A stretch of 64,000 nt of DNA from Streptomyces sp. RKAG290 (GCF_023701695.1 NZ_JAJOZC010000001.1:248001-312000); one strand, 5' to 3'. Shown: positions 29,371 through 39,346, counted from the first letter of the stretch. Numbers and translations: made by a program. Notes: generated by a model not told the origin, from the letters alone.

Positions 29371-31617
29371 ATGCGCGCTTCGTCCGCGCCCACGCCCAGC
29401 CGCCGTACCGTGCTCGCCGGGGCGGCCGTCGCCGCCGCTGCCGTGGCACTGCCTGCCGCGGCCCCCGCCGCTGCCGCCCCGGCCCGCCGCCACGACGACA
29501 GCCATCAGCCGCACCGCTGGCGGACGGCCGCGATCGGCGGGACCGGATTCGTCACCGGGCTGCTCTTCCACCCGGCCGTGCCGGGACTCGTCTACGCCCG
29601 CACCGACATCGGGGGCGCCTACCGGTGGGACGCGTCGAAGGCCCGCTGGACCGCGCTCACCGACCACCTCGGCTGGGACGACTGGAACCTCCTGGGCATC
29701 GAGGCGCTCGCCGTCGACCCCGCGCACCCGGACCGCCTCTATCTCGCCTGCGGTACCTACGCCCAGGACTGGGCGGGCCCCGGCGCGGTACTGCGTTCCG
29801 AGGACCGGGGGGCGAGCTGGCAGCGGGCCGACCTGACCGTGCGTCTCGGCGCCAACGAGGACGGGCGCGGCGCCGGCGAGCGGCTGCTGGTGGATCCCCG
29901 GGACAGCGGGACGCTCTGGCTGGGCACCCGGCACGACGGTCTGCTGCGCTCCACCGACCGGGGGGCGACCTGGGCGCCCGCCGCCTTCCCCGCCACGCCT
30001 TCGGCGAGCGGCCAGGGCGTCGTGTTCCTCACCGCGGCGGGCCGCACGGTGTACGCGGGCTGGGGCGACGGCTCCACCACGCTCTACCGTACGGACGGGG
30101 CCGGCGGCTGGCAGGCGGTGCCGGGCCGGCCGTCGGGAAGCGCGGCGACGAAGGTGCCGATCCGGGCCGCGTACGACGCCCGCGGCCGGGCGCTGTACGT
30201 CACCTACGCGGATGCCCCGGGCCCCAACGGCCAGTCCGACGGCTCGGTGCACCGGCTGGACACGGTGAGCGACACCTGGAGCGAGGTCACGCCGGTGAAG
30301 CCCGACGCCGCGGCCGGGGACGGCTTCGGCTACGGCGGCGTGGCGGTCGACGCGCGCCGCGCCGGCACCCTGGTCGTCACCACCGACAACCGCTGGTCGC
30401 AGGTCGACACCGTGTTCCGGTCCACCGACGGCGGCGCGAGCTGGACCTCGCTCAAGGACACCGCGGTGCTCGACGTGTCGGAGACGCCGTACCTGCGCTG
30501 GGGCGAGGCCGAGGCGAAGTTCGGCTGGTGGATCCAGTCCGTGGCGGTGGACCCGTTCGACTCGAAGCACGTCGTGTTCGGGACCGGCGCCACGGTCTTC
30601 GGGACCCGGGACCTGGTCCACTGGGCCCCGGAGATCCGGGGCCTGGAGGAGTCTGCGGTCAAGTTCCTCATCGCCCCGCCCGGGAAGGGTGCCCGGCTCC
30701 TCAGCGGTCTTGGCGACATCGGGGTGATGTACCACGACTCGCTCACCGCCTCCCCGTCCCGCGGCATGGCGTCGAACCCGGTCTCCGGCACGGCCACCGG
30801 GCTCGCCCTGGCGGCGCTCAGGCCCTCGTACGTCGTACGGACGGGCTGGCCGTCCGGCGCAGGCGCGGCGGGCGCCTCGTCCCTCGACGGCGGCCGGAGC
30901 TGGCAGCCGTTCGCCGCCCAGCCGGAGATCGCGGCGTCGGCCCCCGGGCCGGTCGCGGTCTCGGCGGACGGGGCGACGCTGCTCTGGTCCTTCATCCACT
31001 GGGACGGCACGAAGTATCCGGCGCACCGGTCCACGGACGGCGGTGCGAGCTGGACCGAGGTCACGACCTTCCCCAAGGGCGGCACCCCGGTCGCCGATCC
31101 GCTCGATCCCCGGCGCTTCTACGTCTACGACACCGACACCGGCGCGGTCTTCCTGTCCGGTGACGCCGGGGCGACCTTCACCCGGGGCGCGACCGGACTC
31201 CCGTCGGGCGACGTGCAGTTCAAGGTGGCGGCCGCGCCGGGCCGCAGCGGTGACCTGTGGCTGTCGGCGAAGGACCACGGACTGTTCCGCTCGACGGACG
31301 GCGGGGTGACGTTCACGGCGGTGGCCGGCTGCCAGGCCTCGCACGCCCTGGGCTTCGGCCGGGCGGCTCCGGTCAGGGGCAGGAAGCGGCCCGGCGCCGG
31401 GTATCCCGCCGTCTTCCAGACCGGACGGGTCTCCGCGACGTTCGACGGCGTGGCGGTGCTGCGCTCCGACGACGCGGGTGCCACCTGGGTCCGGATCAAC
31501 GACGACACCCATCAGTGGGGCTGGACCGGCGAAGTGATCACCGGTGACCCCCGTGTCCACGGCCGGGTCCATCTGGGCACCAACGGCCGCGGCATCCAGT
31601 ACGCAGAACCGGAATAA
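29371..31617 (+). CDS. GH74 xyloglucanase, secreted
   Basis: 748 aa. Tat-type signal (SRRTVLAGAAVAAAA), then two seven-bladed propellers with many BNR-like strands (S.DGGASW, STDRGATW, SGDAGATF). GH74 hallmarks RTDIGGAYRWD (catalytic Asp) near residue 72 and GLGDIGVMYHDS in the second propeller. No carbohydrate-binding module. GGAAGG eight bases before ATG 29371. It would cut the beta-1,4-glucan backbone of xyloglucan outside the cell. Confidence 0.92.
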   Translation: MRASSAPTPSRRTVLAGAAVAAAAVALPAAAPAAAAPARRHDDSHQPHRWRTAAIGGTGFVTGLLFHPAVPGLVYARTDIGGAYRWDASKARWTALTDHLGWDDWNLLGIEALAVDPAHPDRLYLACGTYAQDWAGPGAVLRSEDRGASWQRADLTVRLGANEDGRGAGERLLVDPRDSGTLWLGTRHDGLLRSTDRGATWAPAAFPATPSASGQGVVFLTAAGRTVYAGWGDGSTTLYRTDGAGGWQAVPGRPSGSAATKVPIRAAYDARGRALYVTYADAPGPNGQSDGSVHRLDTVSDTWSEVTPVKPDAAAGDGFGYGGVAVDARRAGTLVVTTDNRWSQVDTVFRSTDGGASWTSLKDTAVLDVSETPYLRWGEAEAKFGWWIQSVAVDPFDSKHVVFGTGATVFGTRDLVHWAPEIRGLEESAVKFLIAPPGKGARLLSGLGDIGVMYHDSLTASPSRGMASNPVSGTATGLALAALRPSYVVRTGWPSGAGAAGASSLDGGRSWQPFAAQPEIAASAPGPVAVSADGATLLWSFIHWDGTKYPAHRSTDGGASWTEVTTFPKGGTPVADPLDPRRFYVYDTDTGAVFLSGDAGATFTRGATGLPSGDVQFKVAAAPGRSGDLWLSAKDHGLFRSTDGGVTFTAVAGCQASHALGFGRAAPVRGRKRPGAGYPAVFQTGRVSATFDGVAVLRSDDAGATWVRINDDTHQWGWTGEVITGDPRVHGRVHLGTNGRGIQYAEPE

Positions 31618-31632
31618 GGAACGAGAGACGCC

Positions 31633-33612
31633 ATGCCGTCCCTGCGCGACGCGGCCCGTGGCCGCATCCTCTTCGGAGGCGACTACAACCCCGAACAGTG
31701 GCCCGAGGACGTGTGGGAGGACGACGCCCGGCTGATGAAGGAGGCCGGGGTCAACTCCGTCACCCTCGGCGTCTTCTCCTGGGCGAAGATGGAACCACGC
31801 CCAGGTGAGCGGGAGTTCGGCTGGCTGGACCGGCTGATGGACCTGATGCACGCCCATGGCATCGGTGTCGTGCTCGCCACGCCGACCGCGTCCCCGCCGC
31901 CCTGGATGGGGGCCCGGCATCCGGAGACCCTGCCGCGCACGGAGGACGGGGCGGTCGTCTGGTACGGGTCGCGGCAGCAGTTCTGTGCGAGCTCCCCCGT
32001 CTACCGGCGCTACGCCGCGGCGCTCACCGAGGACCTCGCGGCGCGGTACGCGAACCACCCGGCGCTCACCGTGTGGCACATCAACAACGAGTACTGCACC
32101 CACTGCTGGTGCGACGGAACGGCCGCGCACTTCCGCCGCTGGCTGCGGAGCCGGTACGGCACGGTCGGTGCTCTCAACGAGGCCTGGGGCACGGCGTTCT
32201 GGAGCCAGCGCTACGACACCTGGGAGGAGATCCTGCCGCCGCGCAAGGCGCAGTACATGAGGAACCCTGCGCAGGTGCTGGACTTCAAGCGGTTCACGTC
32301 CGACGCGCTGATGGAGTGCTACGTCGCCGAGCGCGACATCGTCGCCCGGCACACCCCGCACATTCCGGTGACGACCAACTTCATGCCGCTGTGGTCGGGG
32401 CAGGACGCCTGGGCCTGGTCGGCCCAGGAGGACATCGTCTCCGTCGACATCTATCCGGACCCCAGGGACCCGCAGGGCGGGCAGTACAACGCGATGCTCG
32501 CCGACATGACGCGTTCGCAGGCCGCCGGGCCGTGGATGCTCATGGAACAGGCGGCCGGCCCGGTCAACTGGCGGGGTGTCAACCATCCCAAGCCCGAAGG
32601 TCTCAACCGGCTCTGGTCGCTGCAGTCGGTGGCGCGCGGCGCGGACGCCGTCTGCTACTTCCAGTGGCGGCAGTCCCGGCAGGGCTCGGAGAAGTTCCAC
32701 TCCGGGATGCTCACCCACGCCGGCGAACAGGGGCGTACCTTCCGCGAGATCAAGCGGCTCGGGGCGGAACTGGCCGCGATCGGCCCGGCGGTCGGCGGCA
32801 GCGACGTGCCCGCCGAGGTGGCGATCCTGCACGACTGGGACTCCTGGTGGGCAGGCGCGCAGGAGGGCCGGCCGTCCTCGCTGCTGGACTACGCGGAGGT
32901 CGTGCAGAGCTGGCACCGGGCGCTGTGGGAGAACGGCGTCGTCACGGAGTTCGCCCGCCCCGACGCCGATCTGAGCCGGTTCAGGGCCGTGGCCGTGCCG
33001 CACCTGTATCTGCTGACGGACCGCGCCGTCGAGAACCTCGTGGCGTACGTGCGCGGCGGCGGGACGCTGGTCTGCGGCTTCTTCAGCGGGGTCGCGGACG
33101 TGGACGACCGGATCAGGCCGGGTGGCATGGACGCACGGCTGCGTGAGCTGTTCGGCATCCGCACACTGCATGAGTGGTGGCCGCTCGACGCGGGCTCGTC
33201 CGTGGAGTGCGACGGCTTCCGCGGCGGGATCTGGTCGGAGGAGCTGGAGGCGGAGGCGGACACCGAGGTGGTGGCCGCCTACCGCGACGGTGAGCTCGCC
33301 GGGCTGCCCGCGGTGCTGCGCAGGGGCCGGGCCTGGTACCTGTCGACACTGCCCGAACCGAAGGCGCTGCGCGCACTGCTCGGCGGGGTGGTGCGGGAGG
33401 CCGGTGCGGAACCGGTGCTGCCGGGGCTGCCCGACGGCGTGGAGGCGGTCCGCCGCGGCGAGCTGCTCTTCCTGCTCAACCACGGCAGGGCCGCGGTCAC
33501 CGTGACCGTGCCGGGCGGCGCCCAGGAGGACCTGCTGACCGGCCGCGCGGTGGACGGACCGGTCGAGCTGGGCCGGTACGGCGTGGCCGTGCTGCGAAGC
33601 GCCGCGCCATGA
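31633..33612 (+). CDS. GH42 beta-galactosidase
   Basis: 659 aa, no signal peptide. Starts RILFGGDYNPEQWPEDVWEDD as is normal for GH42. Acid/base Glu in WHINNEYCTHCWCDG; nucleophile Glu in MLMEQAAGPVNW. The cysteines in QQFCASS and EYCTHCWC match the structural zinc site of the family. Overlaps the GH95 gene by ATGA. Would remove beta-galactose from xyloglucan side chains. Confidence 0.93.
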   Translation: MPSLRDAARGRILFGGDYNPEQWPEDVWEDDARLMKEAGVNSVTLGVFSWAKMEPRPGEREFGWLDRLMDLMHAHGIGVVLATPTASPPPWMGARHPETLPRTEDGAVVWYGSRQQFCASSPVYRRYAAALTEDLAARYANHPALTVWHINNEYCTHCWCDGTAAHFRRWLRSRYGTVGALNEAWGTAFWSQRYDTWEEILPPRKAQYMRNPAQVLDFKRFTSDALMECYVAERDIVARHTPHIPVTTNFMPLWSGQDAWAWSAQEDIVSVDIYPDPRDPQGGQYNAMLADMTRSQAAGPWMLMEQAAGPVNWRGVNHPKPEGLNRLWSLQSVARGADAVCYFQWRQSRQGSEKFHSGMLTHAGEQGRTFREIKRLGAELAAIGPAVGGSDVPAEVAILHDWDSWWAGAQEGRPSSLLDYAEVVQSWHRALWENGVVTEFARPDADLSRFRAVAVPHLYLLTDRAVENLVAYVRGGGTLVCGFFSGVADVDDRIRPGGMDARLRELFGIRTLHEWWPLDAGSSVECDGFRGGIWSEELEAEADTEVVAAYRDGELAGLPAVLRRGRAWYLSTLPEPKALRALLGGVVREAGAEPVLPGLPDGVEAVRRGELLFLLNHGRAAVTVTVPGGAQEDLLTGRAVDGPVELGRYGVAVLRSAAP

Positions 33613-35879
33613 CCGGCCGCTCGCCCATCGACGGCACGTGGGAGCCGCGCCCCGCCACCCGCTGGGAGGACGCCTTCCTCAGCGGCAACGGCCGGCACGG
33701 CGCGATGGTGTACGGGGACCCGGCCGACGACCGGGTCGTCGTCAACCACCACACCCTGGTCAGGCCGAACGGCAGCGAGCACACCCGTCCGCCCGAGCTC
33801 GCGGACCGGCTGGACCGGCTGCGGGACTCCCTGCTTGCCGGGGACACCACGGCCGCCGAGCGGTTCGGCGCGGGACGGCCGCTGGTGTGGGTGCAGCCCT
33901 TCCACCCGGCGTTCCAGACCCGGATCCGTCCGGCCTCCGGCTCAGGCTCCGGGCACGTGTCCGGCTCCGGCTCCGCCGAGGAGGCGCCGCCGGCCGGCTA
34001 CCGCCGCACGGTCGACTTCGCCACCGGGGAGGTCACGGCCGTCTGCGAGGGCCGGCGCAGCCAGGTCTTCGTCTCCCGCGCCGACGACGTGATCGTCCAG
34101 TACGTCGCAGGCCCCGGGCTCGCGGTGGACCTGACCCTGGACCACGCACTGCCCGGGGCGCCGCCGGGACTGGGCATCGGGCGCAGCACCGTACTGGCTC
34201 CGGGCGGCGGCCGGCTGGCGCTGCGCGTGGGCTACCCGGACAGCGAGCTCGGCTACACGGGTGTGACCGTGGTCCGGGCGGACGGCGGCAGGGTGTCGGT
34301 GGCCGGTGAGGGCGTCCGCGTCGAGGGGGCCCGGAGTCTGCTGCTGCTCACCCGGGTGCGCCGCCACGCGGGCGACCTCGACCTCGCGGCGGAGTGCGCC
34401 GCGCTCCCTCGCGACGACTACCCGACGCTGCTCGCCCGGCACCGTTCGCTACACCGCAAGGCGTTCCGGCGGGCCTCCCTCACCCTGGACGCGGAGCCGA
34501 CCGAACGCCTGCTGCCCGGGAGCGAGTTGACCCGCCTGGCCGGCAGTCCCGCACTCCTGGAGCGGCTGTTCGCGGCCGGGCGCTACCACCTGCTCTCGTC
34601 CTCGGGCGTGCTGCCGCCCCGGCTGACCGGTCTGTGGACGGGCGACTGGGACACGGCGTGGTCGGGGGCGTTCACCACCAATGCCAACCTCAACCTCCAG
34701 ATCGCGTCGGCCGCGGCCGCTGCGCTCCCCGAGGTCTCCCTGGCCCACGCCGCCCTGGTGTACGGACAGCTGGGCGACTGGCGGGACAACGCCCGGGCGA
34801 TCTTCGGCGCGCGGGGAATCGTCGCCCCGTCCCACACCGACGGTGAGTCCGGCCACACCCGGCACTACCAGCGCGCGTATCCGCTGCACCTGTGGACGGC
34901 CGGCGCGGACTGGCTCCTGCACCCGCTGCTCGAACACGCGGAGACCAGCGGGGTGACGGACCCCCGGCTGGTGGAGGCGCTGCATGAAGCCGCCCTGTTC
35001 TACGAGGACTTCCTCACCCGCACCGCCCCCGACGGCACCGTCGCCGTCGTGCCGTCGTACTCGCCGGAGAACCGCCCGGCCAACGCGAGCTGGGGGACGG
35101 TCAACGCGACGATGGACCTCGCGGCCGCCCGCCACGCGCTGACCACGTCGGCAGCCCACTGCCCCGCCCCTTCGGTGGCCGTGCGCCGGCGCGCTCTGGC
35201 GGACCGGCTGCCCGGCCACCTCGTCAACGAGGACGGCGCACTCGCCGAATGGGCGTGGCCGGGTCTCAGGGAGAGTTACGACCACCGCCACCTCAGCCAT
35301 CTCTACCCGGTGTGGCCGCTGGACGCGGTCAACCCGTACGACACCCCGGAGCTGTCGGCCGCCGCACACCGCGCCCTGGAGCTGCGCGGCCCGGAGAACG
35401 ACTCCGCCCACGGCCATCTGCACCACGCCCTGATCGCCGCGCGGCTGCGGGACGGCGCGCGGGCCTCCGCGGCGCTGGGCGCGGTGCTGGCGGGCGACTA
35501 CTTCCACGATTCCCTGATGAGCGCGCACTATCCGTCCCGCGACGTCTACAACGCGGACGCCGCCCATGCGCTGCCCGCGGCGGTGATCGAGTCGCTCGTC
35601 CAGTCGACACCGCACCGGCTGGTCCTGCTGCCCGCACCGCTGTCCGGCTGCCCGAGCGGTGAACTGCGCGGTGTCCGCACCAGGTTCGGAGCGGGCCTGG
35701 ACCTGCGCTGGTCCGCCGACGGCACCGCGACCGCGGTGCTGCACCCCACCCGTGACGCCCGGGTCGATGTCCGTACGGGCGACGGGAGCATCCTCACCGA
35801 TTCCTCCGCCGGCAGCACCGCGGCTCCGCTGGAGCTGACAGCCGGCGTGGACCGCATCCTCGAACTGAGGCCGCGGTAG
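33609..35879 (+). CDS. GH95-type alpha-L-fucosidase or related exo-enzyme
   Basis: 756 aa. N-terminal beta-sandwich (DAFLSGNGRHGAMVYG) and (alpha/alpha)6 barrel. GLWTGDWDTAWSGAF and TTNANLNLQIAS align with the catalytic Asn region of GH95, and SYSPENRPA holds the likely acid Glu. Some blocks differ from classical fucosidases, so alpha-L-galactosidase is possible. A Gly/Ser repeat (PASGSGSGHVSGSGS) lies at residues ~113-127. Coupled to GH42. Intracellular. Confidence 0.85.
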   Translation: MTGRSPIDGTWEPRPATRWEDAFLSGNGRHGAMVYGDPADDRVVVNHHTLVRPNGSEHTRPPELADRLDRLRDSLLAGDTTAAERFGAGRPLVWVQPFHPAFQTRIRPASGSGSGHVSGSGSAEEAPPAGYRRTVDFATGEVTAVCEGRRSQVFVSRADDVIVQYVAGPGLAVDLTLDHALPGAPPGLGIGRSTVLAPGGGRLALRVGYPDSELGYTGVTVVRADGGRVSVAGEGVRVEGARSLLLLTRVRRHAGDLDLAAECAALPRDDYPTLLARHRSLHRKAFRRASLTLDAEPTERLLPGSELTRLAGSPALLERLFAAGRYHLLSSSGVLPPRLTGLWTGDWDTAWSGAFTTNANLNLQIASAAAAALPEVSLAHAALVYGQLGDWRDNARAIFGARGIVAPSHTDGESGHTRHYQRAYPLHLWTAGADWLLHPLLEHAETSGVTDPRLVEALHEAALFYEDFLTRTAPDGTVAVVPSYSPENRPANASWGTVNATMDLAAARHALTTSAAHCPAPSVAVRRRALADRLPGHLVNEDGALAEWAWPGLRESYDHRHLSHLYPVWPLDAVNPYDTPELSAAAHRALELRGPENDSAHGHLHHALIAARLRDGARASAALGAVLAGDYFHDSLMSAHYPSRDVYNADAAHALPAAVIESLVQSTPHRLVLLPAPLSGCPSGELRGVRTRFGAGLDLRWSADGTATAVLHPTRDARVDVRTGDGSILTDSSAGSTAAPLELTAGVDRILELRPR

Positions 35880-35920
35880 CACTCCCCCCACCCCATCCCC
35901 CCACCATGGAAGGGACAACC

Positions 35921-36640
35921 ATGGCAACACACACCCGCACCCGCACCCTCAGCAGGTTCGCGATGGCTCCGATAACGGCATTGGCGGCCCTCATCGGCTT
36001 CGCCGCCGCCCCCGCCCAGGCCGCGATCTGGTCCTCCTCGGACCAGTGGGGCAACTACACCACCTCCGACGGCTACACCCTGTACAACAACATCTGGGGT
36101 TCCGGCGCGGGCTCGCAGTCCATCTGGGCCAACTCCTCCAGCAACTGGGGCGTCTCGGCCGACCACCCGAACACCGGCGGCATCAAGTCGTACCCCAACG
36201 CCAAGAAGGTCGTCGGCAAGTCCATCACCTCGCTGGCGTCGCTGACCAGCAACTACAACGTCACCGTCCCGTCGTCCGGCGCGTACAACACCTCGTACGA
36301 CATCTGGGACACCGACTACGACTACGAGGTCATGCTCTGGGTCAACTACAACGGCGCGGTGGGTCCGCTCGGCACCTCGCAGGGCACGGTGAGCCTCGGC
36401 GGTCACTCCTGGACCGTCTACAAGGGCGACAACGGGGCCAACCAGGTCTTCTCGTTCCTGCGCACCTCGGACTCCACCTCGGGTTCGGTGGACATCCTGC
36501 CGATCCTGAAGTGGATCAAGGACACCAAGGGCTGGTGGGGCAACGAGACCATCGGTGACGTGCAGTTCGGCTACGAGGTCACCTCGTCCGCGGGCGGCCT
36601 GGACTTCACGACGAACGGGTTCGGCGTCTCCGCGAGCTGA
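35921..36640 (+). CDS. GH12 endoglucanase / xyloglucanase, secreted
   Basis: 239 aa. Signal peptide ending at PAQAA, then a GH12 jelly roll: DQWGNYTTSDGYTLYNNIWG, nucleophile in DYDYEVMLWVNYNG and acid/base in IGDVQFGYEVTSS. GGAAGGG six bases before ATG 35921 fixes the start over the ATG at 35906. Context makes xyloglucan the likely substrate. No binding module. Confidence 0.92.
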   Translation: MATHTRTRTLSRFAMAPITALAALIGFAAAPAQAAIWSSSDQWGNYTTSDGYTLYNNIWGSGAGSQSIWANSSSNWGVSADHPNTGGIKSYPNAKKVVGKSITSLASLTSNYNVTVPSSGAYNTSYDIWDTDYDYEVMLWVNYNGAVGPLGTSQGTVSLGGHSWTVYKGDNGANQVFSFLRTSDSTSGSVDILPILKWIKDTKGWWGNETIGDVQFGYEVTSSAGGLDFTTNGFGVSAS

Positions 36641-36654
36641 GCCGTACGCACAAG

Positions 36655-36682
36655 GAGCCGGCTCCCTCGCGGGGGCCGGCTC
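36655..36682. terminator. Terminator between GH12 and lacI
   Basis: GAGCCGGC / GCCGGCTC 8-bp perfect stem with 12-base loop, between convergent genes. Confidence 0.65.
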
Positions 36683-36692
36683 GTGCGCGCGC

Positions 36693-37700
36693 TCACCTCG
36701 GGGCGGGGCCGGTACTCTCCCGTACCGTCAACTCCGGTGCCAGCAGCTCCACTTCGTCCGTGCCCCGACCGGAGAGCTTGGCGACGACCTGTTCGACCGC
36801 GCGGCGCCCCATCTCCTGGGCGGGTATGGCCACCGAGGTCAGGCGCACCGAGGCCTGCGAGGCCACCTGCTCGGGGCAGATCGCGACCACGGACACGTCC
36901 TCGGGTACGGCCCGGCCCTGCTGGCGCAGCAGGTTGAGCAGCGGCTCCACCGCCGACTCGTTCTGCACGATGAACCCGGTGGTGCCGGGGCGCTCGTCGA
37001 ATATCCGCGACAGGGTCTGCGCCATCGCCGGATAGCCGCCCTCGCAGGGCCGGTGCAGGACCCGCACGCCGGCCTCCTGCGCCTTGGCCCGAACGCCGTC
37101 GACGGTCCGCTCGGCGAAGCCGGTGTGCCGTTCGTACACCGCGGCCGCCTCGCCGATCACGGCGACCTCGCGGTGCCCGAGACCGGCGAGGTGCTCCACG
37201 CAGAGCGCTCCGGTCGCCTCGAAGTCGAGGTCCACACAGGTGAGCCCGTCGGTGCCGGCGGGCAGCCCGATGAGCACGGCCGTGCGCTCGGTCTCCCGCA
37301 GCAGCGGCAGCCGTTCGTCGTGCAGCTCGACGTCCATCAGGATCATGGCGTCGGCGAGCGAGCTCCCGGCGATACGCCGTACCGCGGCGGGACCCTCCTC
37401 GCCGGTGAGGAGAAGGACGTCGTAGCCGTGGGTGCGGGCCGTGGTGGCGACCGCTATGGCGATCTCCATCATCACCGGGACGTACATGTCGGTGCGCAGC
37501 GGCACCATCAGCGCGATGATGTTCGACCGGCTGCTCGCGAGGGCGCGTGCGCCCGCGTTGGGGTGGTAGCCGAGCTGCTGGATGCTCCGCTCCACCCGCT
37601 CCCTGGTGGGTACCGAGATGGACCGCTTCCCGCTGAGGACGTAGCTCACCGTGCTTGCGGAGACTCCGGCGTGCTGCGCGACCTCGGCAAGGGTGACCAT
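36693..37700 (-). CDS. LacI-family repressor of the xyloglucan locus
   Basis: 335 aa from ATG 37700 (GGAG six bases upstream; ATG 37712 is an alternative). DNA-binding headpiece VTLAEVAQHAGVSASTVSYVLSG, hinge helix RALASSRSN, then a periplasmic-binding-type sugar domain. Two palindromes in front of it (37775, 37864) equal those in front of GH3 and the ABC operon, so autoregulation plus control of both operons is the natural reading. Inducer presumably a xyloglucan-derived oligosaccharide. Confidence 0.92.
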   Translation of the reverse strand: MVTLAEVAQHAGVSASTVSYVLSGKRSISVPTRERVERSIQQLGYHPNAGARALASSRSNIIALMVPLRTDMYVPVMMEIAIAVATTARTHGYDVLLLTGEEGPAAVRRIAGSSLADAMILMDVELHDERLPLLRETERTAVLIGLPAGTDGLTCVDLDFEATGALCVEHLAGLGHREVAVIGEAAAVYERHTGFAERTVDGVRAKAQEAGVRVLHRPCEGGYPAMAQTLSRIFDERPGTTGFIVQNESAVEPLLNLLRQQGRAVPEDVSVVAICPEQVASQASVRLTSVAIPAQEMGRRAVEQVVAKLSGRGTDEVELLAPELTVRESTGPAPR

Positions 37701-37774
37701 TCGGCTCTCCATCACAGGACGACTCGGCAACCGGCACACCTGCCGGCCGGGCCGGCAGCCACGACGAGATGCGG

Positions 37775-37786
37775 CGAAGCGCTTCG
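37775..37786. promoter_or_regulatory. LacI operator, proximal to lacI
   Basis: CGAAGCGCTTCG, 12-bp perfect palindrome, 75 bases before the lacI start. Confidence 0.75.
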
Positions 37787-37863
37787 ACTTCCTGCCATCT
37801 ACCTGTGACATGCACGGATGATGCGAAGCCTAGACCTGGATACAGAGCGTGTCCATAGCACTG

Positions 37864-37877
37864 TCGAAGCGCTTCGA
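37864..37877. promoter_or_regulatory. LacI operator, distal to lacI
   Basis: TCGAAGCGCTTCGA, identical to the 25032 and 25203 sites; centre-to-centre 90 bp from the proximal site, suited to looping. The 37701-38023 gap otherwise shows nothing recognisable. Confidence 0.75.
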
Positions 37878-38023
37878 CTCCTGGCCCCGAGCCCGTACGG
37901 ACAGTCACGGTCGAGCCGACGCTCACGGTCAACCGTACGGCCACCGCCACGATATGCCCGACTCCCGGCCCCGGACACCGTCGGCACCGGGATCTCCCTG
38001 GCCCAGGAAGGGCCGGCAGGGGC

Positions 38024-39229
38024 TCAGGAGGCCGACGGGGTCCAGCCTCCCAGCCAGTCGGCGGTCTCCTGTCCGGCCGCCTGGGCATCCGTCAGCTGCG
38101 GCCGGTCACCGCTCGCCGGACCCGAACCCGGCCCGCTGTTGCGGTACTCGGCGAACCGGTCGTCCTTCCAGGAGAAGCCGCTCATGTCGGTCCACGGCGC
38201 CGCCTTGACCGCGGCGCTCAGGGTGGTGTTACGGAAGGTGGCCATCGGGTCCAGCGAGGCGTCGCCGCCGGCGTGCCAGGGGCGGCCGAGGTAGAAGGAG
38301 GCCCCGGAGACACTCCCCTCGACCGTGCAGTCGTTGATCAGGAAGCCCTTGCGGCCGGCGGCCGTACTGGGCGCGGTGACGTACCCCGCCGAGCTCCCGT
38401 CCCACCGCTTCTTCAGGGTGATCACCGACGCGTCGATCACCGCGCTCGCCCGGCCGAAGACGAAGTCCACGTTGCCCACGACGGACGAGCCGGTCATGTA
38501 GACCCGGCCCGGCCTGTCCTTGGACGCGGTGTCGAGCAGCAGGGTGTCCTGGTCGCCCTCGGTGACGATCGAGTCGAGGAACACCTTGTCGGCCGCGGTG
38601 CGCAGCGCGACCGCCTGCAGTCCGCTCATGCCCTGGTGGGAGGCCTCGTCGAAGTCGTTGGAGATGGTGAGGTTGCGGGCCTGGAAGCCGTCCGCCTCGG
38701 CCGCGACGGTCGCGCTGCCGCTCGTGCCGTACGTCCCCGAACCGTCGGGCTTCTCGGTGCCTGAGGCGTTGTCGTGGACGATGACGGTGCTCGTGCGGCT
38801 GGGGCCGCTGCCCTGCAGGGTGACGTTCTGCTTGGTGGCGGGGACCTTCACCGTCTCGCGGTACGTCCCGGGCGCGATGGAGATGACGGTCCGGGCCGTG
38901 TTGCCGGCGGGCACGGCGTCCACGGCGGCCTGCACGGTGGTGTACCGGCCGCTGCCGTCCTTGGCGACGGTGAGCGTGCTCGCGGCGGGGGCCTCGGGTG
39001 CGGCCTCCGCCCGGACCGAGGAGGCGGCCGCCGTCACGGCGGTGACGCCGGCGGTGTCCGGCACCTTCGGCGCACCGGTCGCCGTGGTGGCGGCGAAGGC
39101 GGCCGCCAGGGCGGTGCCGGCCGCTGTCGCCACTCCCAGCCCGGTTCTGCGGCTGAGGTGACTGCTGCGGCGCTTACCGCCTGCGGACATGTGGGGGGCG
39201 TGCTGCGCCGTTCGGCAATCCGCTGTCAT
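38024..39229 (-). CDS. Pectinesterase (CE8), secreted
   Basis: 401 aa at most; ATG 39190 is an alternative start. Signal region contains SRRTGLGVATAAGTALAAAF. A right-handed beta-helix pectin methylesterase: LTVAKDGSGRYTTVQAAVDA, catalytic Asp pair in TEGDQDTLLLD and GNVDFVFGRA, and the Arg-Trp motif FYLGRPWHAGG. Removes methyl esters from pectin. Probably monocistronic beside the GH43 arabinanase. Confidence 0.9.
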   Translation of the reverse strand: MTADCRTAQHAPHMSAGGKRRSSHLSRRTGLGVATAAGTALAAAFAATTATGAPKVPDTAGVTAVTAAASSVRAEAAPEAPAASTLTVAKDGSGRYTTVQAAVDAVPAGNTARTVISIAPGTYRETVKVPATKQNVTLQGSGPSRTSTVIVHDNASGTEKPDGSGTYGTSGSATVAAEADGFQARNLTISNDFDEASHQGMSGLQAVALRTAADKVFLDSIVTEGDQDTLLLDTASKDRPGRVYMTGSSVVGNVDFVFGRASAVIDASVITLKKRWDGSSAGYVTAPSTAAGRKGFLINDCTVEGSVSGASFYLGRPWHAGGDASLDPMATFRNTTLSAAVKAAPWTDMSGFSWKDDRFAEYRNSGPGSGPASGDRPQLTDAQAAGQETADWLGGWTPSAS

Positions 39230-39346
39230 GACCTGAACCGTTCCGTCGGGGGAAGAGGGCGTTCAGGTACTGGTTGCCGCCGGGCGGCCGGATGGTTGCT
39301 GCCCGCACCCGGCCGTCCGCGTGGTGCGGCTCGGGCGCGGGCAGGG

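Noticed and set aside
28207..33483. 1758-codon open frame antisense to GH74 and GH42
   Set aside because: High-GC shadow frame: no ribosome site, low-complexity composition, and the sense strand encodes clear enzymes.
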